Origin: an uncultured Rhodobacter sp.
GTDB lineage: Bacteria > Pseudomonadota > Alphaproteobacteria > Rhodobacterales > Rhodobacteraceae
DNA: 64,000 nucleotides
Direction of reading: 5' to 3'
Assembly: GCA_945952585.1 (NCBI GenBank)
Contig: CAMFII010000003.1
Span: 1 to 64,000, forward strand
Under the pieces are notes generated by a model that saw only the letters and a list, made by a program, of their open reading frames with translations, made no database searches and was not told the origin of the DNA. Shown in pieces: positions 29,932 to 38,986 of this stretch (the first letter of the stretch is position 1; every line of letters starts with the position of its first letter). Made by a program: the position numbers and the translations under genes.

Positions 29932-30567
29932 ATGGAACTGCGCTATATCGACGGCTCTCCTTTCGCCCGGATGGTCCGCGTGCTGATCCGGGAACATCGC
30001 CTGGATGTGGCGCTGCGCGAGATCGTGGAGTTCCCGCCTTCCGACGACCTGCTTGCCGTCAACCCGATGGGGCAGGTTCCCGTCCTGACCATCGGCGACC
30101 GGCACTGGTTCCCGACGCGGATCGTGTTCGACCGGCTGCTGGAAACCGTGCCGCCCGGCCCCTCCGAAGTGGCGCGGGAGGTGTGCCGGCCCGCCCATGC
30201 CGCCGATGACGACCAGATCCTCGCGGTCATCCTGGCCATGGGGGACGCGCTGGCCCTGCACCATTACCTCGAATGGTCCGGTGTCGGCCCGGTGGAGCGG
30301 AACAGGCTGGGGTTCGAGGTCAAGGACCGCGCGATGGTCCGCGTGCTGACGACGCTCGACTGGCTGGAGGCGCGGCTTGATCCGGCGGGGTTCCAGCCGG
30401 GATACGTCTCGGTTCAGGACATCGCGCTCGCCTGCCTGATCCTCTGGGCGGAATCACGTGGGCCGATCGACTGGCGCGGTCGCCCGCGGATCGAAGCGCT
30501 GGTGGAGCGGCTGGAACGGCGGCCGAGCTTTGTCGCGACCGCACCACGCCCGCATGTACTGAAATAG
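29932..30567 (+). CDS. Glutathione S-transferase-like protein
   Basis: The 211-residue protein begins MELRYIDGSPFARMVRVL and has a cis-Pro segment NPMGQVPVL. The usual Glu-Ser glutathione contact is replaced by FPTRIVFDRLL, so standard glutathione binding may be lost. The C-terminal domain is helical (VSVQDIALACLILWAE). An AGGAGG-like site precedes the ATG. It ends 3 bases before the convergent dxs stop. Confidence 0.82.
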   Translation: MELRYIDGSPFARMVRVLIREHRLDVALREIVEFPPSDDLLAVNPMGQVPVLTIGDRHWFPTRIVFDRLLETVPPGPSEVAREVCRPAHAADDDQILAVILAMGDALALHHYLEWSGVGPVERNRLGFEVKDRAMVRVLTTLDWLEARLDPAGFQPGYVSVQDIALACLILWAESRGPIDWRGRPRIEALVERLERRPSFVATAPRPHVLK

Positions 30568-30570
30568 GGC

Positions 30571-32484
30571 TCAGGCCCTCTTGCCCACCACCGCGACGCC
30601 GAGCGTCTCGAGCACTTTGGCCTCGATCTGCGGCGCGTTCATCCCGGCGATGGCATACATTGCCTCGGGGCTGGCCTGGTCGATGAAGGTGTCGGGCAGG
30701 ACCATCGAGCGGAACTTCAGCCCGTGGTCGAAGATGCCCTCGTCCGCCAGAAGCTGCGCGACGTGGCTGCCGAAGCCGCCGACCGCGCCTTCCTCGATGG
30801 TGATCAGCGCCTCGTGCTCGCGGGCAAGGCGCAGGATCAGGTCGCGGTCGAGAGGCTTGGCAAAGCGGGCATCGGCGACGGTCGGGCCGATGCCGCGGGC
30901 CGCCAGCGCCTCGGCGGCAAGCAGGACCTCGTGGAGCCGCGTGCCGAAGGACAGGAGCGCGACGCGCGCCCCTTCGCGGATCAGGCGGCCCTTGCCGATC
31001 TCGAGCGGGATGCCCCGCGCCGGCATCTCGACCCCCACCCCCTCGCCGCGCGGATAGCGGAAGGCGATGGGGCCGTCGTTGTGCGCGGCGGCGGTTGCGA
31101 CCATGTGCACCAGTTCCGCCTCGTCTGCGGCGGCCATAACCACCATGCCGGGCAGGTTGGCGAGGAAGGCCACGTCGAAGGCGCCGGCATGGGTCGCGCC
31201 ATCGGCGCCGACGAGACCCGCACGGTCGATGGCGAAGCGGACGGGCAGGCGCTGGATCGCGACGTCATGCACGACCTGGTCGTAGCCACGCTGCAGGAAG
31301 GTCGAGTAGATCGCGCAGAAGGGCTTTAGCCCCGCTGCCGCCATGCCGGCGCTGAAGGTCACGGCGTGCTGCTCGGCAATGCCCACATCGAAGCAGCGGC
31401 GCGGGAAGCGTTCGGCGAACAGGTTCAGGCCGGTCCCGTCGGGCATCGCCGCCGTGACCGCGACGATCTTCTCGTCGGCCTCGGCCTCGCGCACCAGGCT
31501 TTGCGCAAAGACCTTGGTGTAGCTGGGCGCATTCGGCGTGGCCTTGGCCTGGGCCCCGGTCAGCACGTCGAACTTGTTGGTGGCGTGGCCCTTGTCGGCG
31601 GCGCGTTCGGCCGGGGCATAGCCCTTGCCCTTCTTTGTCAGGACATGGATCAGCACCGGTCCCTGCGCCCGCGCCTTGACCGTGCGCAGCACCGGCAGAA
31701 GCTGGTCGAGGTCGTGGCCGTCGATCGGCCCGATATAGCTGAAGCCCAGTTCCTCGAAAAGCGTGCCGCCTAAGGCCATGCCCTTGAGCATCTCCTTGGC
31801 CCGCCGCGCGCCTTCCTGGAAGGGCGGGGGCAGCAGGCTGACGGCGCCCTTGGCAGCGGCTTTCAGTTCCTGGAACGGACCCTCGGAATAGAGCCGGGTC
31901 AAGTAGGAGGAAAAGGCGCCGACCGGCGGGGCGATCGACATCTCGTTGTCGTTCAGGATGACGATCAGCCGCTTTTTCAGGTGGCCGGCATTGTTCAGCG
32001 CCTCGAAGGCCATGCCGGCGCTCATCGAACCGTCGCCGATCACCGCGATGGCATCGCCGCCGTCCCCGCCGAGGTCGCGCGCCACGGCAAAGCCGAGCGC
32101 GGCGCTGATCGAGGTGGAGCTATGCGCGGCCCCGAACGGGTCATAGGGGCTTTCCGAGCGCTTGGTGAACCCGCTCAAGCCATCCTGCTGACGGAGGGTG
32201 CGGATGCGGTCGCGGCGGCCAGTCAGGATCTTGTGCGGATAGCACTGGTGGCCGACATCCCAGATGATCTTGTCGCGCGGTGCGTCGAAGACGGCATGCA
32301 GCGCCACGGTCAGTTCAACCACGCCCAGCCCCGCGCCAAGGTGACCGCCGGTGACCGAGACGGCGCTGATTGTCTCGGCGCGCAGTTCATCGGCAAGCTG
32401 GTGCAACTCGCGGTCGGTCAGCGCCTTCAGATCGGCGGGCACCGTCACGCGGTCGAGCATCGGGGTCTTCGGTCGGTCGGTCAT
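30571..32484 (-). CDS. dxs: 1-deoxy-D-xylulose-5-phosphate synthase
   Basis: Dxs condenses pyruvate and glyceraldehyde 3-phosphate with thiamine diphosphate, the entry to the MEP isoprenoid route. The 637-residue protein has the ThDP motif [18 protein letters not shown], the catalytic block [13 protein letters not shown] and the [14 protein letters not shown] substrate loop. The start [10 protein letters not shown] at 32484 is chosen because the extra upstream residues lack support. It follows ispA by 31 bases in the hdac-xseB-ispA-dxs group. Confidence 0.98.
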   Translation of the reverse strand: MTDRPKTPMLDRVTVPADLKALTDRELHQLADELRAETISAVSVTGGHLGAGLGVVELTVALHAVFDAPRDKIIWDVGHQCYPHKILTGRRDRIRTLRQQDGLSGFTKRSESPYDPFGAAHSSTSISAALGFAVARDLGGDGGDAIAVIGDGSMSAGMAFEALNNAGHLKKRLIVILNDNEMSIAPPVGAFSSYLTRLYSEGPFQELKAAAKGAVSLLPPPFQEGARRAKEMLKGMALGGTLFEELGFSYIGPIDGHDLDQLLPVLRTVKARAQGPVLIHVLTKKGKGYAPAERAADKGHATNKFDVLTGAQAKATPNAPSYTKVFAQSLVREAEADEKIVAVTAAMPDGTGLNLFAERFPRRCFDVGIAEQHAVTFSAGMAAAGLKPFCAIYSTFLQRGYDQVVHDVAIQRLPVRFAIDRAGLVGADGATHAGAFDVAFLANLPGMVVMAAADEAELVHMVATAAAHNDGPIAFRYPRGEGVGVEMPARGIPLEIGKGRLIREGARVALLSFGTRLHEVLLAAEALAARGIGPTVADARFAKPLDRDLILRLAREHEALITIEEGAVGGFGSHVAQLLADEGIFDHGLKFRSMVLPDTFIDQASPEAMYAIAGMNAPQIEAKVLETLGVAVVGKRA

Positions 32485-32515
32485 GCCTGCCTTCTCGCGC
32501 CCCAGTGGCGCCGCG

Positions 32516-33385
32516 TCAGTTCTCGCGCGCAATAACGAAGCGCGCGGCTTCGATCAAGGTCGCGGCCCTGTCCCCATAGGGGATTAGCGCCGCCTCGGCC
32601 TCTTCCACGAGCGACCGGGCCCGCGCCTTGGCGCCTTCCAGGCCCAGAAGCGAAACGAATGTCGCCTTCCCCGCCTCGGCGTCCTTACGCAGCCGCTTGC
32701 CGGTCTTCGCTGCGTCCCCCTCCACATCAAGGATGTCGTCCGCGATCTGGAAGGCAAGGCCCAAAGCCGTGGCATAGCGACCAAGCGGCGCGGGATCAGC
32801 AGCGGCAATCACCGCGCCTGCCTCGGCTGACCAGCGGATCAGCGCCCCGGTCTTGCCTGCCTGAAGCTCGGTAATCTCGGCCAGGGTCAGCGGACGGCCC
32901 GCCGTCTCCGCAGCGATGTCGAGCGCCTGGCCCAGGACCATCCCCTCGGCGCCGGACGCCTTGCCCAGACCGGCGATCAATGCCACCCTGATTTCAGCCT
33001 GCCCCAGCGCAGGATCGGTCAGGAGTTCGAAGGCAAGCGTCTGCAAGGCATCCCCGGCCAGGACCGCGGTCGCCTGATCCCATTTCACATGAACCGTCGG
33101 CTGGCCACGGCGCAGGTCGTCGTCGTCCATGCAGGGCAGATCATCATGGACAAGTGAATAGGCATGTAACGCCTCCACGGCGGCAGCAGCACTGACCGCC
33201 ACCTCGGCGCGAATGCCGAACAAGGCGGCGCTTTCCAGAACGAGAAAGCCCCGCATGCCCTTGCCGCCCTGCAGCGCGTAGCGCATTGCGTGAACGAGAG
33301 CGATGTCGGCCCGGTCGTTCAGCGCCCTGCCGAGCCGCTTCTGAACCGTCTCGGCCGCGGCAGCCAGCGCGGTCTGAAAGCTCAC
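32516..33385 (-). CDS. ispA: Polyprenyl (farnesyl) diphosphate synthase
   Basis: The 289-residue prenyltransferase builds C15 (or longer) isoprenoid diphosphates for quinone and undecaprenol synthesis. It has the first aspartate-rich motif [10 protein letters not shown] and the second, DDILD, with RGQPTVH between. The start is a GTG at 33385 that overlaps the xseB stop (GTGA) and gives [12 protein letters not shown], as in relatives. Product length class cannot be fixed by eye; FPP synthase is most likely. Confidence 0.94.
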   Translation of the reverse strand: MSFQTALAAAAETVQKRLGRALNDRADIALVHAMRYALQGGKGMRGFLVLESAALFGIRAEVAVSAAAAVEALHAYSLVHDDLPCMDDDDLRRGQPTVHVKWDQATAVLAGDALQTLAFELLTDPALGQAEIRVALIAGLGKASGAEGMVLGQALDIAAETAGRPLTLAEITELQAGKTGALIRWSAEAGAVIAAADPAPLGRYATALGLAFQIADDILDVEGDAAKTGKRLRKDAEAGKATFVSLLGLEGAKARARSLVEEAEAALIPYGDRAATLIEAARFVIAREN

Positions 33386-33618
33386 AGCCCCTCCGCAGGG
33401 GTAGTGCCCACGGCGCGGCCTTCCTGCGCACGGATCATCTCGACCTTCTCTTCGGCCTGACGCAGTTTTTCGGCGCAATGCGCCTTGAGCGCCGCACCGC
33501 GCTCGTAAAGCGCGATCGACTGTTCCAGCGCAACGTCGCCCTTTTCAAGCTGGGTCACGACCTTTTCCAGTTCGGCCATTGCCTCTTCGAAACTCATTGC
33601 GCCCAGATCAGCCGTCAT
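33382..33618 (-). CDS. xseB: Exodeoxyribonuclease VII small subunit
   Basis: This 78-residue subunit pairs with XseA to degrade single-stranded DNA. It has the helical pattern SFEEAMAELEKVVTQLEKGD followed by LEQSIALYERG. It overlaps the downstream ispA (GTGA) and the upstream deacetylase gene (ATGA), so all are translationally coupled. The large-subunit gene is not in this window. Confidence 0.93.
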   Translation of the reverse strand: MTADLGAMSFEEAMAELEKVVTQLEKGDVALEQSIALYERGAALKAHCAEKLRQAEEKVEMIRAQEGRAVGTTPAEGL

Positions 33619-34541
33619 GCGCCCCGCTCCTTCAAGACATCCACATGCGCGGCGACGCTCGCCTCCAGCGCATCCAGATCATAGCCGCCCTCCAGCGCAG
33701 AGACCACCCGCCCTCCGGCATGGGTTTCGGCCAGATCGCAGATACGTCCGGTTAGCCAGGAGAAGTCTTTTTCCCGCCATTCAAGCGCGGCCAGCGGGTC
33801 GTCGGCATGGGCATCAAAACCGGCCGAGACCAGGATCAGTTCGGGCTCGAAGGCCGCGATGCGGGGGAAAACGACGGTCTCGTAGGCGCGCCGCATTTCG
33901 GCTCCGCCCGAGCCGGGCTTGAGCGGCACATTCAGGATCTGCCCATGCGCGCCGCGTTCCCCGGCCGCGCCGGTGCCCGGCCAAAGCGGCATCTGGTGCG
34001 ACGAGACGAACAGAACCCGCTCCTCGTCCCAAAGCAGGTCCTGCGTGCCATTGCCGTGATGCACGTCGAAATCGACGACGGCCACCCGGAGCAACCCATG
34101 ATGGTCCAGCGCCCGCTTCGCGCCGATTGCGACGTTGCCGAACAGGCAGAACCCCATCGGCGTTTCGCGCTCGGCATGGTGGCCCGGCGGGCGGCAGCCG
34201 ACGAAAGCATTGGCCGCGCCGCCTTCAAGCACCAGATCCACTGCCTCCGTAACTCCGCCGACTGCATGCAGCGCCGCTTCCAGCGATTTCGGCCCCATCC
34301 AGGTATCCGGATCAATCTGGACGAGACCAACATGCGGCGCGGCGCCCCGGATGCGGTCGACATACCGCTGCGGATGGCAGCGCAGGATGTCCGCCTCCGC
34401 CGCAGGCGGCGCCTCGCGCCGGTCGAGGTCCTTCCCCGCCAGGGCACGCTCGACCGCCTCGATCCGGGCACTGCGCTCGGGATGGCCGTCGGGCGTGCGA
34501 TGCGCGGCGAAGCTCGGATGATGGAAGTAGGCAGTGGTCAA
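33615..34541 (-). CDS. Histone deacetylase family protein
   Basis: The 308-residue protein resembles acetylpolyamine/acetoin-type deacetylases. It has the active-site motifs PPGHHAE, VVDFDVHHGNGT (zinc ligands), VSAGFDAHADDPLA and LEGGYD. It removes acetyl groups from small amines or lysines; the substrate is unknown. I favour a TTG start at 34541 (reading TTAYFHHPSF), because further upstream the frame lies over the response-regulator gene. A weak GGGGG site precedes it. It overlaps xseB by four bases. Confidence 0.9.
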   Translation of the reverse strand: MTTAYFHHPSFAAHRTPDGHPERSARIEAVERALAGKDLDRREAPPAAEADILRCHPQRYVDRIRGAAPHVGLVQIDPDTWMGPKSLEAALHAVGGVTEAVDLVLEGGAANAFVGCRPPGHHAERETPMGFCLFGNVAIGAKRALDHHGLLRVAVVDFDVHHGNGTQDLLWDEERVLFVSSHQMPLWPGTGAAGERGAHGQILNVPLKPGSGGAEMRRAYETVVFPRIAAFEPELILVSAGFDAHADDPLAALEWREKDFSWLTGRICDLAETHAGGRVVSALEGGYDLDALEASVAAHVDVLKERGA

Positions 34542-34671
34542 GATGGCCCCCGACTCGCGTCTCTTTCTTCTGGTCCAGAATGTCTCACCGGGATCGTCCG
34601 TCGGAATGTCCAACTGTTCAAGAACTGATGGACGATGGGGACTGAACCCCCCGCGTCGACGCCCGCGACTA

Positions 34672-35376
34672 TCAGTCCGGGGCCAGCATGTAGCCTTCGC
34701 CCCGCACGGTCTGAAGATAGCGCGGCTGCTTCGGATCGGCCTCGATCTTGCGGCGCAGACGGGTGATCTGCACGTCCACGGCCCGCTCCTGCGCCTGCCC
34801 CTCGTCTCGGCCAAGGTCACCGACCAGCCGCTCGCGCGTGACCGCCTCGCCGGGCTGGGCGGCGAAGATGCGCATCAGCGCGGCTTCGGTCGCGGTCAGC
34901 CGTACCAGATCGGTCCCGTTCCACAATTCGCCGCGGTCCACGTCATAGCGCACCTGCCCCAGATGCAGCACCTTCGGCACCGTCTCGGCCGCGCGGGTCT
35001 GCGGGACGCGGCGCAGGATGGCGTTGATCCGCAGCAGAAGTTCCTTCGGCTCGAACGGCTTGACGAGGTAGTCGTCCGCGCCGGCCTCGAGCCCCTCAAT
35101 GCGGTTCTGGGTTTCGCCCTTGGCCGTCAGCAGCAGGATCGGCGTCATCAGGCGCTGGCGCAACGACTGGGTAAGGCTGATGCCATCCTCGCCCGGCATC
35201 ATCACGTCCAGAACGATCAGGTCGAATTCCAGCCCTGCCAGCAGCCGCCGTGCCTGCGCGGCGTCGCGCGCCCCGCTGACAAGGAAACCGCTGCGCATCA
35301 GGAACTTCTGCAGAAGCCCGCGGATGCGTTCGTCGTCGTCGACGATCAGCAGGTGCGGCTGTGGGTCGGCGCTCAT
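34672..35376 (-). CDS. petR: OmpR-family response regulator (PetR-like)
   Basis: The 234-residue regulator has a receiver domain (LLIVDDDERIR, phospho-Asp in LIVLDVMMPGEDG, Lys in YLVKPFEP) and a C-terminal winged helix (VDVQITRLRRKIEADP). In Rhodobacter capsulatus, PetR is encoded near petABC and petP is just upstream of petR. The same pair occurs here with an ATGA overlap. No histidine kinase is adjacent. petABC is about 15 kb away, not next door. The name is by context and similarity. Confidence 0.85.
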   Translation of the reverse strand: MSADPQPHLLIVDDDERIRGLLQKFLMRSGFLVSGARDAAQARRLLAGLEFDLIVLDVMMPGEDGISLTQSLRQRLMTPILLLTAKGETQNRIEGLEAGADDYLVKPFEPKELLLRINAILRRVPQTRAAETVPKVLHLGQVRYDVDRGELWNGTDLVRLTATEAALMRIFAAQPGEAVTRERLVGDLGRDEGQAQERAVDVQITRLRRKIEADPKQPRYLQTVRGEGYMLAPD

Positions 35377-35882
35377 GGCCCGCCCTCCTTCAGACCCTGA
35401 TACTGCCGGCGCTGGTCGGGATCCATCATCGCCTCGAGCACGGTGCGGAACCCCTTTACCGCCTCTGGTCCGGCGGCGCGATAGGCGGCCCGCATCCGCG
35501 CCCGCTGCGCATCGGACAGTTCCCGCTCCAGCGCTGCCCCCTTTTCGGTCAGGTAGAGGTGACGCTCGCGCTTGTCCTGGCGACCGACGCGGCTGTCCAC
35601 CAGACCATCGTCGATCAGGCTGCGCAGGACGCGGTTCAGGCTTTGCTTGGTGACGCCCAAGATCGACAGCAGGTTGTTCACCGTCGTTCCGGGGCTCCGG
35701 TGGATGAAGTGGATCGCCCGGTGATGGGCGCGACCGTAATCCATCCCCTCAAGGATGCGGTCCGGGTCGGCCGTGAATCCGCGATAGGCGAAGAACATCG
35801 CCTCGATGCCCTTGCGCAGCTGCTCATCGGTCAGGAAGAGCAGCGCCTCACCCCCAGCCGATCCCCCCGGTCTTTCCGCCAT
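35373..35882 (-). CDS. petP: MarR-family transcriptional regulator (PetP-like)
   Basis: The 169-residue protein has a MarR winged-helix core (about residues 50-120, LSILGVTKQSLNRVLRSLIDDGLV then KRERHLYLTEKG, each block read separately). In R. capsulatus PetP precedes PetR, is needed for normal growth, and is of this family. The start at 35882 gives MAERPGG. It is divergent from ilvE across 155 bases that could hold its operator. Confidence 0.83.
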   Translation of the reverse strand: MAERPGGSAGGEALLFLTDEQLRKGIEAMFFAYRGFTADPDRILEGMDYGRAHHRAIHFIHRSPGTTVNNLLSILGVTKQSLNRVLRSLIDDGLVDSRVGRQDKRERHLYLTEKGAALERELSDAQRARMRAAYRAAGPEAVKGFRTVLEAMMDPDQRRQYQGLKEGGP

Positions 35883-36037
35883 GATCTTTCACCCTGCGTT
35901 GCATGCATTTTATGTCAGCCTTGTTGACTTTCCAAGAACCAACTGATAGCCGAGCGGTGTTTTCGCGCAACTTTATGTCCGAAGCGGACTCAGTTCGCGC
36001 AAGATTCGCAAAACGCTAGCGGGCGTAGGAGCTTGAA

Positions 36038-36904
36038 ATGGCAGCATATGATGATCGCGACGGCTGGATCTGGTTTGATGGCGCACTGGTGCCTTGGCGC
36101 GACGCCAAGGTGCACATCCTGACCCATGCGATGCACTACGCCTCGTCGGTGTTCGAAGGCGAGCGCTGCTACAACGGCAAGATCTTCAAGGGGGTCGAGC
36201 ACTCCCGCCGCCTGCTGAAATCCGGCGAGCTTCTCGACATGCCGATCCCCTACACGGTCGAGCAGATCGAAGAGGCGAAATACGCCATGCTCAAGGCCAA
36301 CGGCTGGACCGATGCCTATGTCCGCGCCGTCGCCTTCCGCGGTGCCGGGCCGGACATGGGCGTGTCGGCGGCGAAGAACCCGGTGCGGCTCGCCGTCGCC
36401 GGCTGGGAATGGGGCGCCTATTACGGCGATGCCAAGATGAAGGGCGCCAAGCTCGACATCTCGAAATGGAAGCGTCCCTCGCCCGAGACGATCCCCTCGG
36501 CCGCGAAGGCGGCCGGCCTCTACATGATCTGCACGATGTCCAAGCATGCGGCCGAGGCTAAGGGCTGCTCGGACGCGATGATGTTCGACTATCGCGGCTA
36601 TGTGGCCGAGGCGACCGGCGCCAACATCTTCTTCGTCAAGGACGGCGAAGTGCACACGCCGTTGCCCGACTGCTTCCTGAATGGGCTGACCCGCCAGACG
36701 GTGATCGGCATGCTCAAGGAGATGGGCGTCAAGGTGAACGAACGGCACATCATGCCGGAAGAACTGGAAGGTTTCGAACAGTGCTGGCTGACCGGCACTG
36801 CGGCTGAAGTCACGCCTGTCGGCCAGATCGGCGACTACACGTTCGAAGTGGGCGAACTGACCAAGCGCGTGGCCACAGATTACGAAAAGCTGGTCCGCGC
36901 CTGA
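36038..36904 (+). CDS. ilvE: Branched-chain amino acid aminotransferase
   Basis: The 288-residue PLP enzyme of fold type IV interconverts branched-chain amino acids and their keto acids. It shows HAMHYASSVFEGERCYNG, the substrate-loop YVAEATGANIFFV and the C-terminal CWLTGTAAEVTPVG. The ATG at 36038 gives MAAYDDRDGW. It ends in a stem-loop. Similar proteins include D-amino acid aminotransferases, but the EGERCY and GTAAEV blocks favour IlvE. Confidence 0.95.
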   Translation: MAAYDDRDGWIWFDGALVPWRDAKVHILTHAMHYASSVFEGERCYNGKIFKGVEHSRRLLKSGELLDMPIPYTVEQIEEAKYAMLKANGWTDAYVRAVAFRGAGPDMGVSAAKNPVRLAVAGWEWGAYYGDAKMKGAKLDISKWKRPSPETIPSAAKAAGLYMICTMSKHAAEAKGCSDAMMFDYRGYVAEATGANIFFVKDGEVHTPLPDCFLNGLTRQTVIGMLKEMGVKVNERHIMPEELEGFEQCWLTGTAAEVTPVGQIGDYTFEVGELTKRVATDYEKLVRA

Positions 36905-36932
36905 CCCGAGGCGGCGACTGCAAGAGTGAAAT

Positions 36933-36956
36933 GGCCCGGATCGAAGGATCCGGGCC
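36933..36956 (+). terminator. Stem-loop after ilvE
   Basis: GGCCCGGATC pairs perfectly with GATCCGGGCC with a GAAG loop, 28 bases after the ilvE stop. The T tract is poor (GATTTGC), so it is a likely but not textbook terminator; it could also act on the convergent DUF4405 gene. Confidence 0.6.
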
Positions 36957-36979
36957 GATTTGCTTTCGATTGGCGGGTG

Positions 36980-37474
36980 TCAGCCTTCGACCAGGGTTTC
37001 CGCCAGTTCGGCGTCACTCTGGCCTGCGGACACGGCGATCTGATGCAGGCTGACCTCCGGGTCGCTGACCGCAAAACCTGCCGCCGTCAGACGGCCCGTC
37101 AGATCAGCCGGGGTAAGACCCAGAAGCGGCGCCACCTGCTCGACCGTGCCGCCAAGTACCTTCTGCGCCAGAACGAATTGCGGTGGGCCGCCGGCGTCCG
37201 CGCCCCCGATCGGCACGAGGAACAGTGCCCCCGCGGCGAGCGATCCCGCAAGGGCGATGAGCATCGGCGCCCGACGGAAGTAGGCCAGGAACGGCCGCCA
37301 GTTCTTCCAGATGTGCAAGACGAAGGGCAGGAGCAAGACGAGGCTCAGCCATTCGTGCATCGGCCGAAACCCGGTCGGACCGATATGGAAGAAAAGCGCG
37401 ATCCCGGTGACCAACGAAATCACGAAAAGACCCGTGATCAGGGGTGTGGCGTAGCGGCTGACGATGGCAGGCAT
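36980..37474 (-). CDS. DUF4405-like membrane protein
   Basis: This 164-residue protein has three hydrophobic helices (PLITGLFVISLVTGIALFFHI, WLSLVLLLPFVLHIWKNW, ALAGSLAAGALFLVPI). Histidines lie at helix ends in a pattern seen in cytochrome b561-like DUF4405 proteins. A heme-binding role is inferred. A C-terminal soluble tail of about 60 residues follows. It converges with ilvE. Confidence 0.78.
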   Translation of the reverse strand: MPAIVSRYATPLITGLFVISLVTGIALFFHIGPTGFRPMHEWLSLVLLLPFVLHIWKNWRPFLAYFRRAPMLIALAGSLAAGALFLVPIGGADAGGPPQFVLAQKVLGGTVEQVAPLLGLTPADLTGRLTAAGFAVSDPEVSLHQIAVSAGQSDAELAETLVEG

Positions 37475-37554
37475 GATGGCTTCCGGTTCTTTGACTATCT
37501 TGCCAAATTAAACGTCAGCCACCCCAGATTCCGTCGCCGCGCCGCAGCAGAGAA

Positions 37555-37579
37555 CGCCCGCCCGTGACCGGGGCGGGCG
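37555..37579 (-). terminator. Terminator hairpin after the arginine deiminase-like gene
   Basis: CGCCCGCCC (37555-37563) pairs with GGGCGGGCG (37571-37579) just past the stop at 37603 on the minus strand. The following sequence is only TTCTC, so strength is uncertain. Confidence 0.5.
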
Positions 37580-37602
37580 CGATCATCCACGAAAGTGCCG
37601 TA

Positions 37603-38601
37603 TCAGAGACTGTCGCGCCGCAGCGGCGTGGTCGAGCAGTGCAGCCCGCCGCCGTTCTTGTGGACCGCCGCATAGGGCACGGTGACCCAGCTCACCCCTG
37701 CCGCCGCAAGCCGGTCGAGCGTGCGGTTCGTCGCCCCTTCCGGCATCAGCACCTTGCCCGGCGCCACAGCCAAGGAGTTGACGATCCACGGATCATCGCC
37801 CGGATCGGTTTCGATGTAGCGGATGCCGCGTTCAGTCAGCGCCTCGAGGAAGGAATAGGGCAGGCCCTGCGGGTTGAGCAGCGCCAGGTCGCGGTCCACC
37901 ATCAGGAAGCTGACGTCGATATGGATGTCGTAGCCCGCCAGGTCGACGATCAGCAGTTCGACGCCCTGCCGCGCCAGCACCTCGCCGACCTGCGCCGCAC
38001 CCTCGCGATTCACCCGCACGCCGACGCCGATGGCGCAGGTCTTCTCGTTCAGCCAGGTGAAGCTGCCGCCTTCCATGATACCCGCGCCATTGATGGTGCG
38101 CAGGATCGGAATGCCGAGCTTGGCCAGCGTCCGGGTCACCGCCAGTTCCTCGCCCCTGCGGATCCGCGCACCCATACGGCAGACGATGGCGCCGCCCTTG
38201 ACCATGATGACCGGGTCGCGGGTATAGACCTGCTTCAGGCGGTTGCCGGCCTCGCCTTCCATGAAATGGACGTTGATGCCCTCGGCCTGCAGCGCGGCGA
38301 CGAAGCCGTCGTGCTGGGCCTGCATCAGCGGAATGTCGGGCGGCGTGTCGGACTGGAAGTACCACCCAACCGCCGGATCCCCGTAGGAGCCGATCTCGGC
38401 GATCCGCTTGGTTGGGTCGACAACAGCCATTTCCGGTCCCGGCCGGTGCATAAGGATGTCGCGAATCCGGCCGACATCGTTGTCGATGCCCCAAGCCCGG
38501 CCCCACGTCGAAGTGAGTTCGCCCTCGTCCTCGAAGGCCGGCGTGGCGCCGGCAGCAAAGGTCTTGATGGTCTGCGTGTAGATCCAGTGAGAATTGGTCA
38601 T
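37603..38601 (-). CDS. Arginine deiminase/amidinotransferase superfamily protein
   Basis: The 332-residue protein belongs to the guanidino-group modifying superfamily, with catalytic Cys322 in GGGLHCST near the C terminus. It also shows VYTRDPVIM and the active-site block GAGIMEGGSF. Members include dimethylarginine hydrolases, arginine deiminases and amidinotransferases; which reaction applies cannot be decided. The N terminus (MTNSHWIYTQT) fits an enzyme without a signal. No arc operon genes are adjacent. Confidence 0.85.
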   Translation of the reverse strand: MTNSHWIYTQTIKTFAAGATPAFEDEGELTSTWGRAWGIDNDVGRIRDILMHRPGPEMAVVDPTKRIAEIGSYGDPAVGWYFQSDTPPDIPLMQAQHDGFVAALQAEGINVHFMEGEAGNRLKQVYTRDPVIMVKGGAIVCRMGARIRRGEELAVTRTLAKLGIPILRTINGAGIMEGGSFTWLNEKTCAIGVGVRVNREGAAQVGEVLARQGVELLIVDLAGYDIHIDVSFLMVDRDLALLNPQGLPYSFLEALTERGIRYIETDPGDDPWIVNSLAVAPGKVLMPEGATNRTLDRLAAAGVSWVTVPYAAVHKNGGGLHCSTTPLRRDSL

Positions 38602-38648
38602 GTCCGTTCCAGGGCTGAGTTCGCCGTCAAGCTTAGTCAGCCGAGGAA

Positions 38649-38678
38649 CCGGGTGCCAGCCGTCTTCGACGCACCCGG
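38649..38678 (-). terminator. Terminator hairpin after the 64-residue gene
   Basis: CCGGGTGC (38649-38656) pairs with GCACCCGG (38671-38678) downstream of the stop at 38693 on the minus strand. The T tract is weak. Confidence 0.45.
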
Positions 38679-38692
38679 GGGGACAGGCACCG

Positions 38693-38887
38693 TCAGGCCG
38701 AGCGGCCGCGTTCGATCTCGACGAATTCGCGGGTCTTCAGGCCCGCTAGCCGGGTCTGCTGCCGCGCGTGAAGCGCTTTCGAGGCGGGATGTGATCCCTC
38801 GTCAACGTCCTGCCGCGAGATCGCGATATAGCGGCTCAGCCGCGAACCGTCATTGCTCCGCTCGTGATCCGCAAGATGCCGGGTCAT
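38693..38887 (-). CDS. Conserved hypothetical 64-residue protein
   Basis: The product starts MTRHLADHERSNDG and is charged, with no hydrophobic segment and no motif I know. The start at 38887 is favoured because GGAGG lies seven bases upstream; an ATG two codons earlier is too close to that site. It probably encodes a soluble small protein. A terminator-like hairpin follows. Confidence 0.6.
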   Translation of the reverse strand: MTRHLADHERSNDGSRLSRYIAISRQDVDEGSHPASKALHARQQTRLAGLKTREFVEIERGRSA

Positions 38888-38986
38888 GGCCATTCCTCCG
38901 TTCCATGGGCCACCAGTAGGCCACGACTCACCCATGGCTGAAAAGCCCGCGGAGAAATGAAAGGCCGTTTCCTGCCTGCCGCTCCT

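Noticed and set aside
29932-30567. Possible pseudogene status of the GST at 29932
   Set aside because: The frame is intact, full length and has a ribosome site; only the glutathione-contact motif is unusual.
34625-34665. GGGGACTGAACCCCCC, resembling a tRNA T-arm
   Set aside because: No acceptor partner or anticodon arm could be placed around it on either strand.
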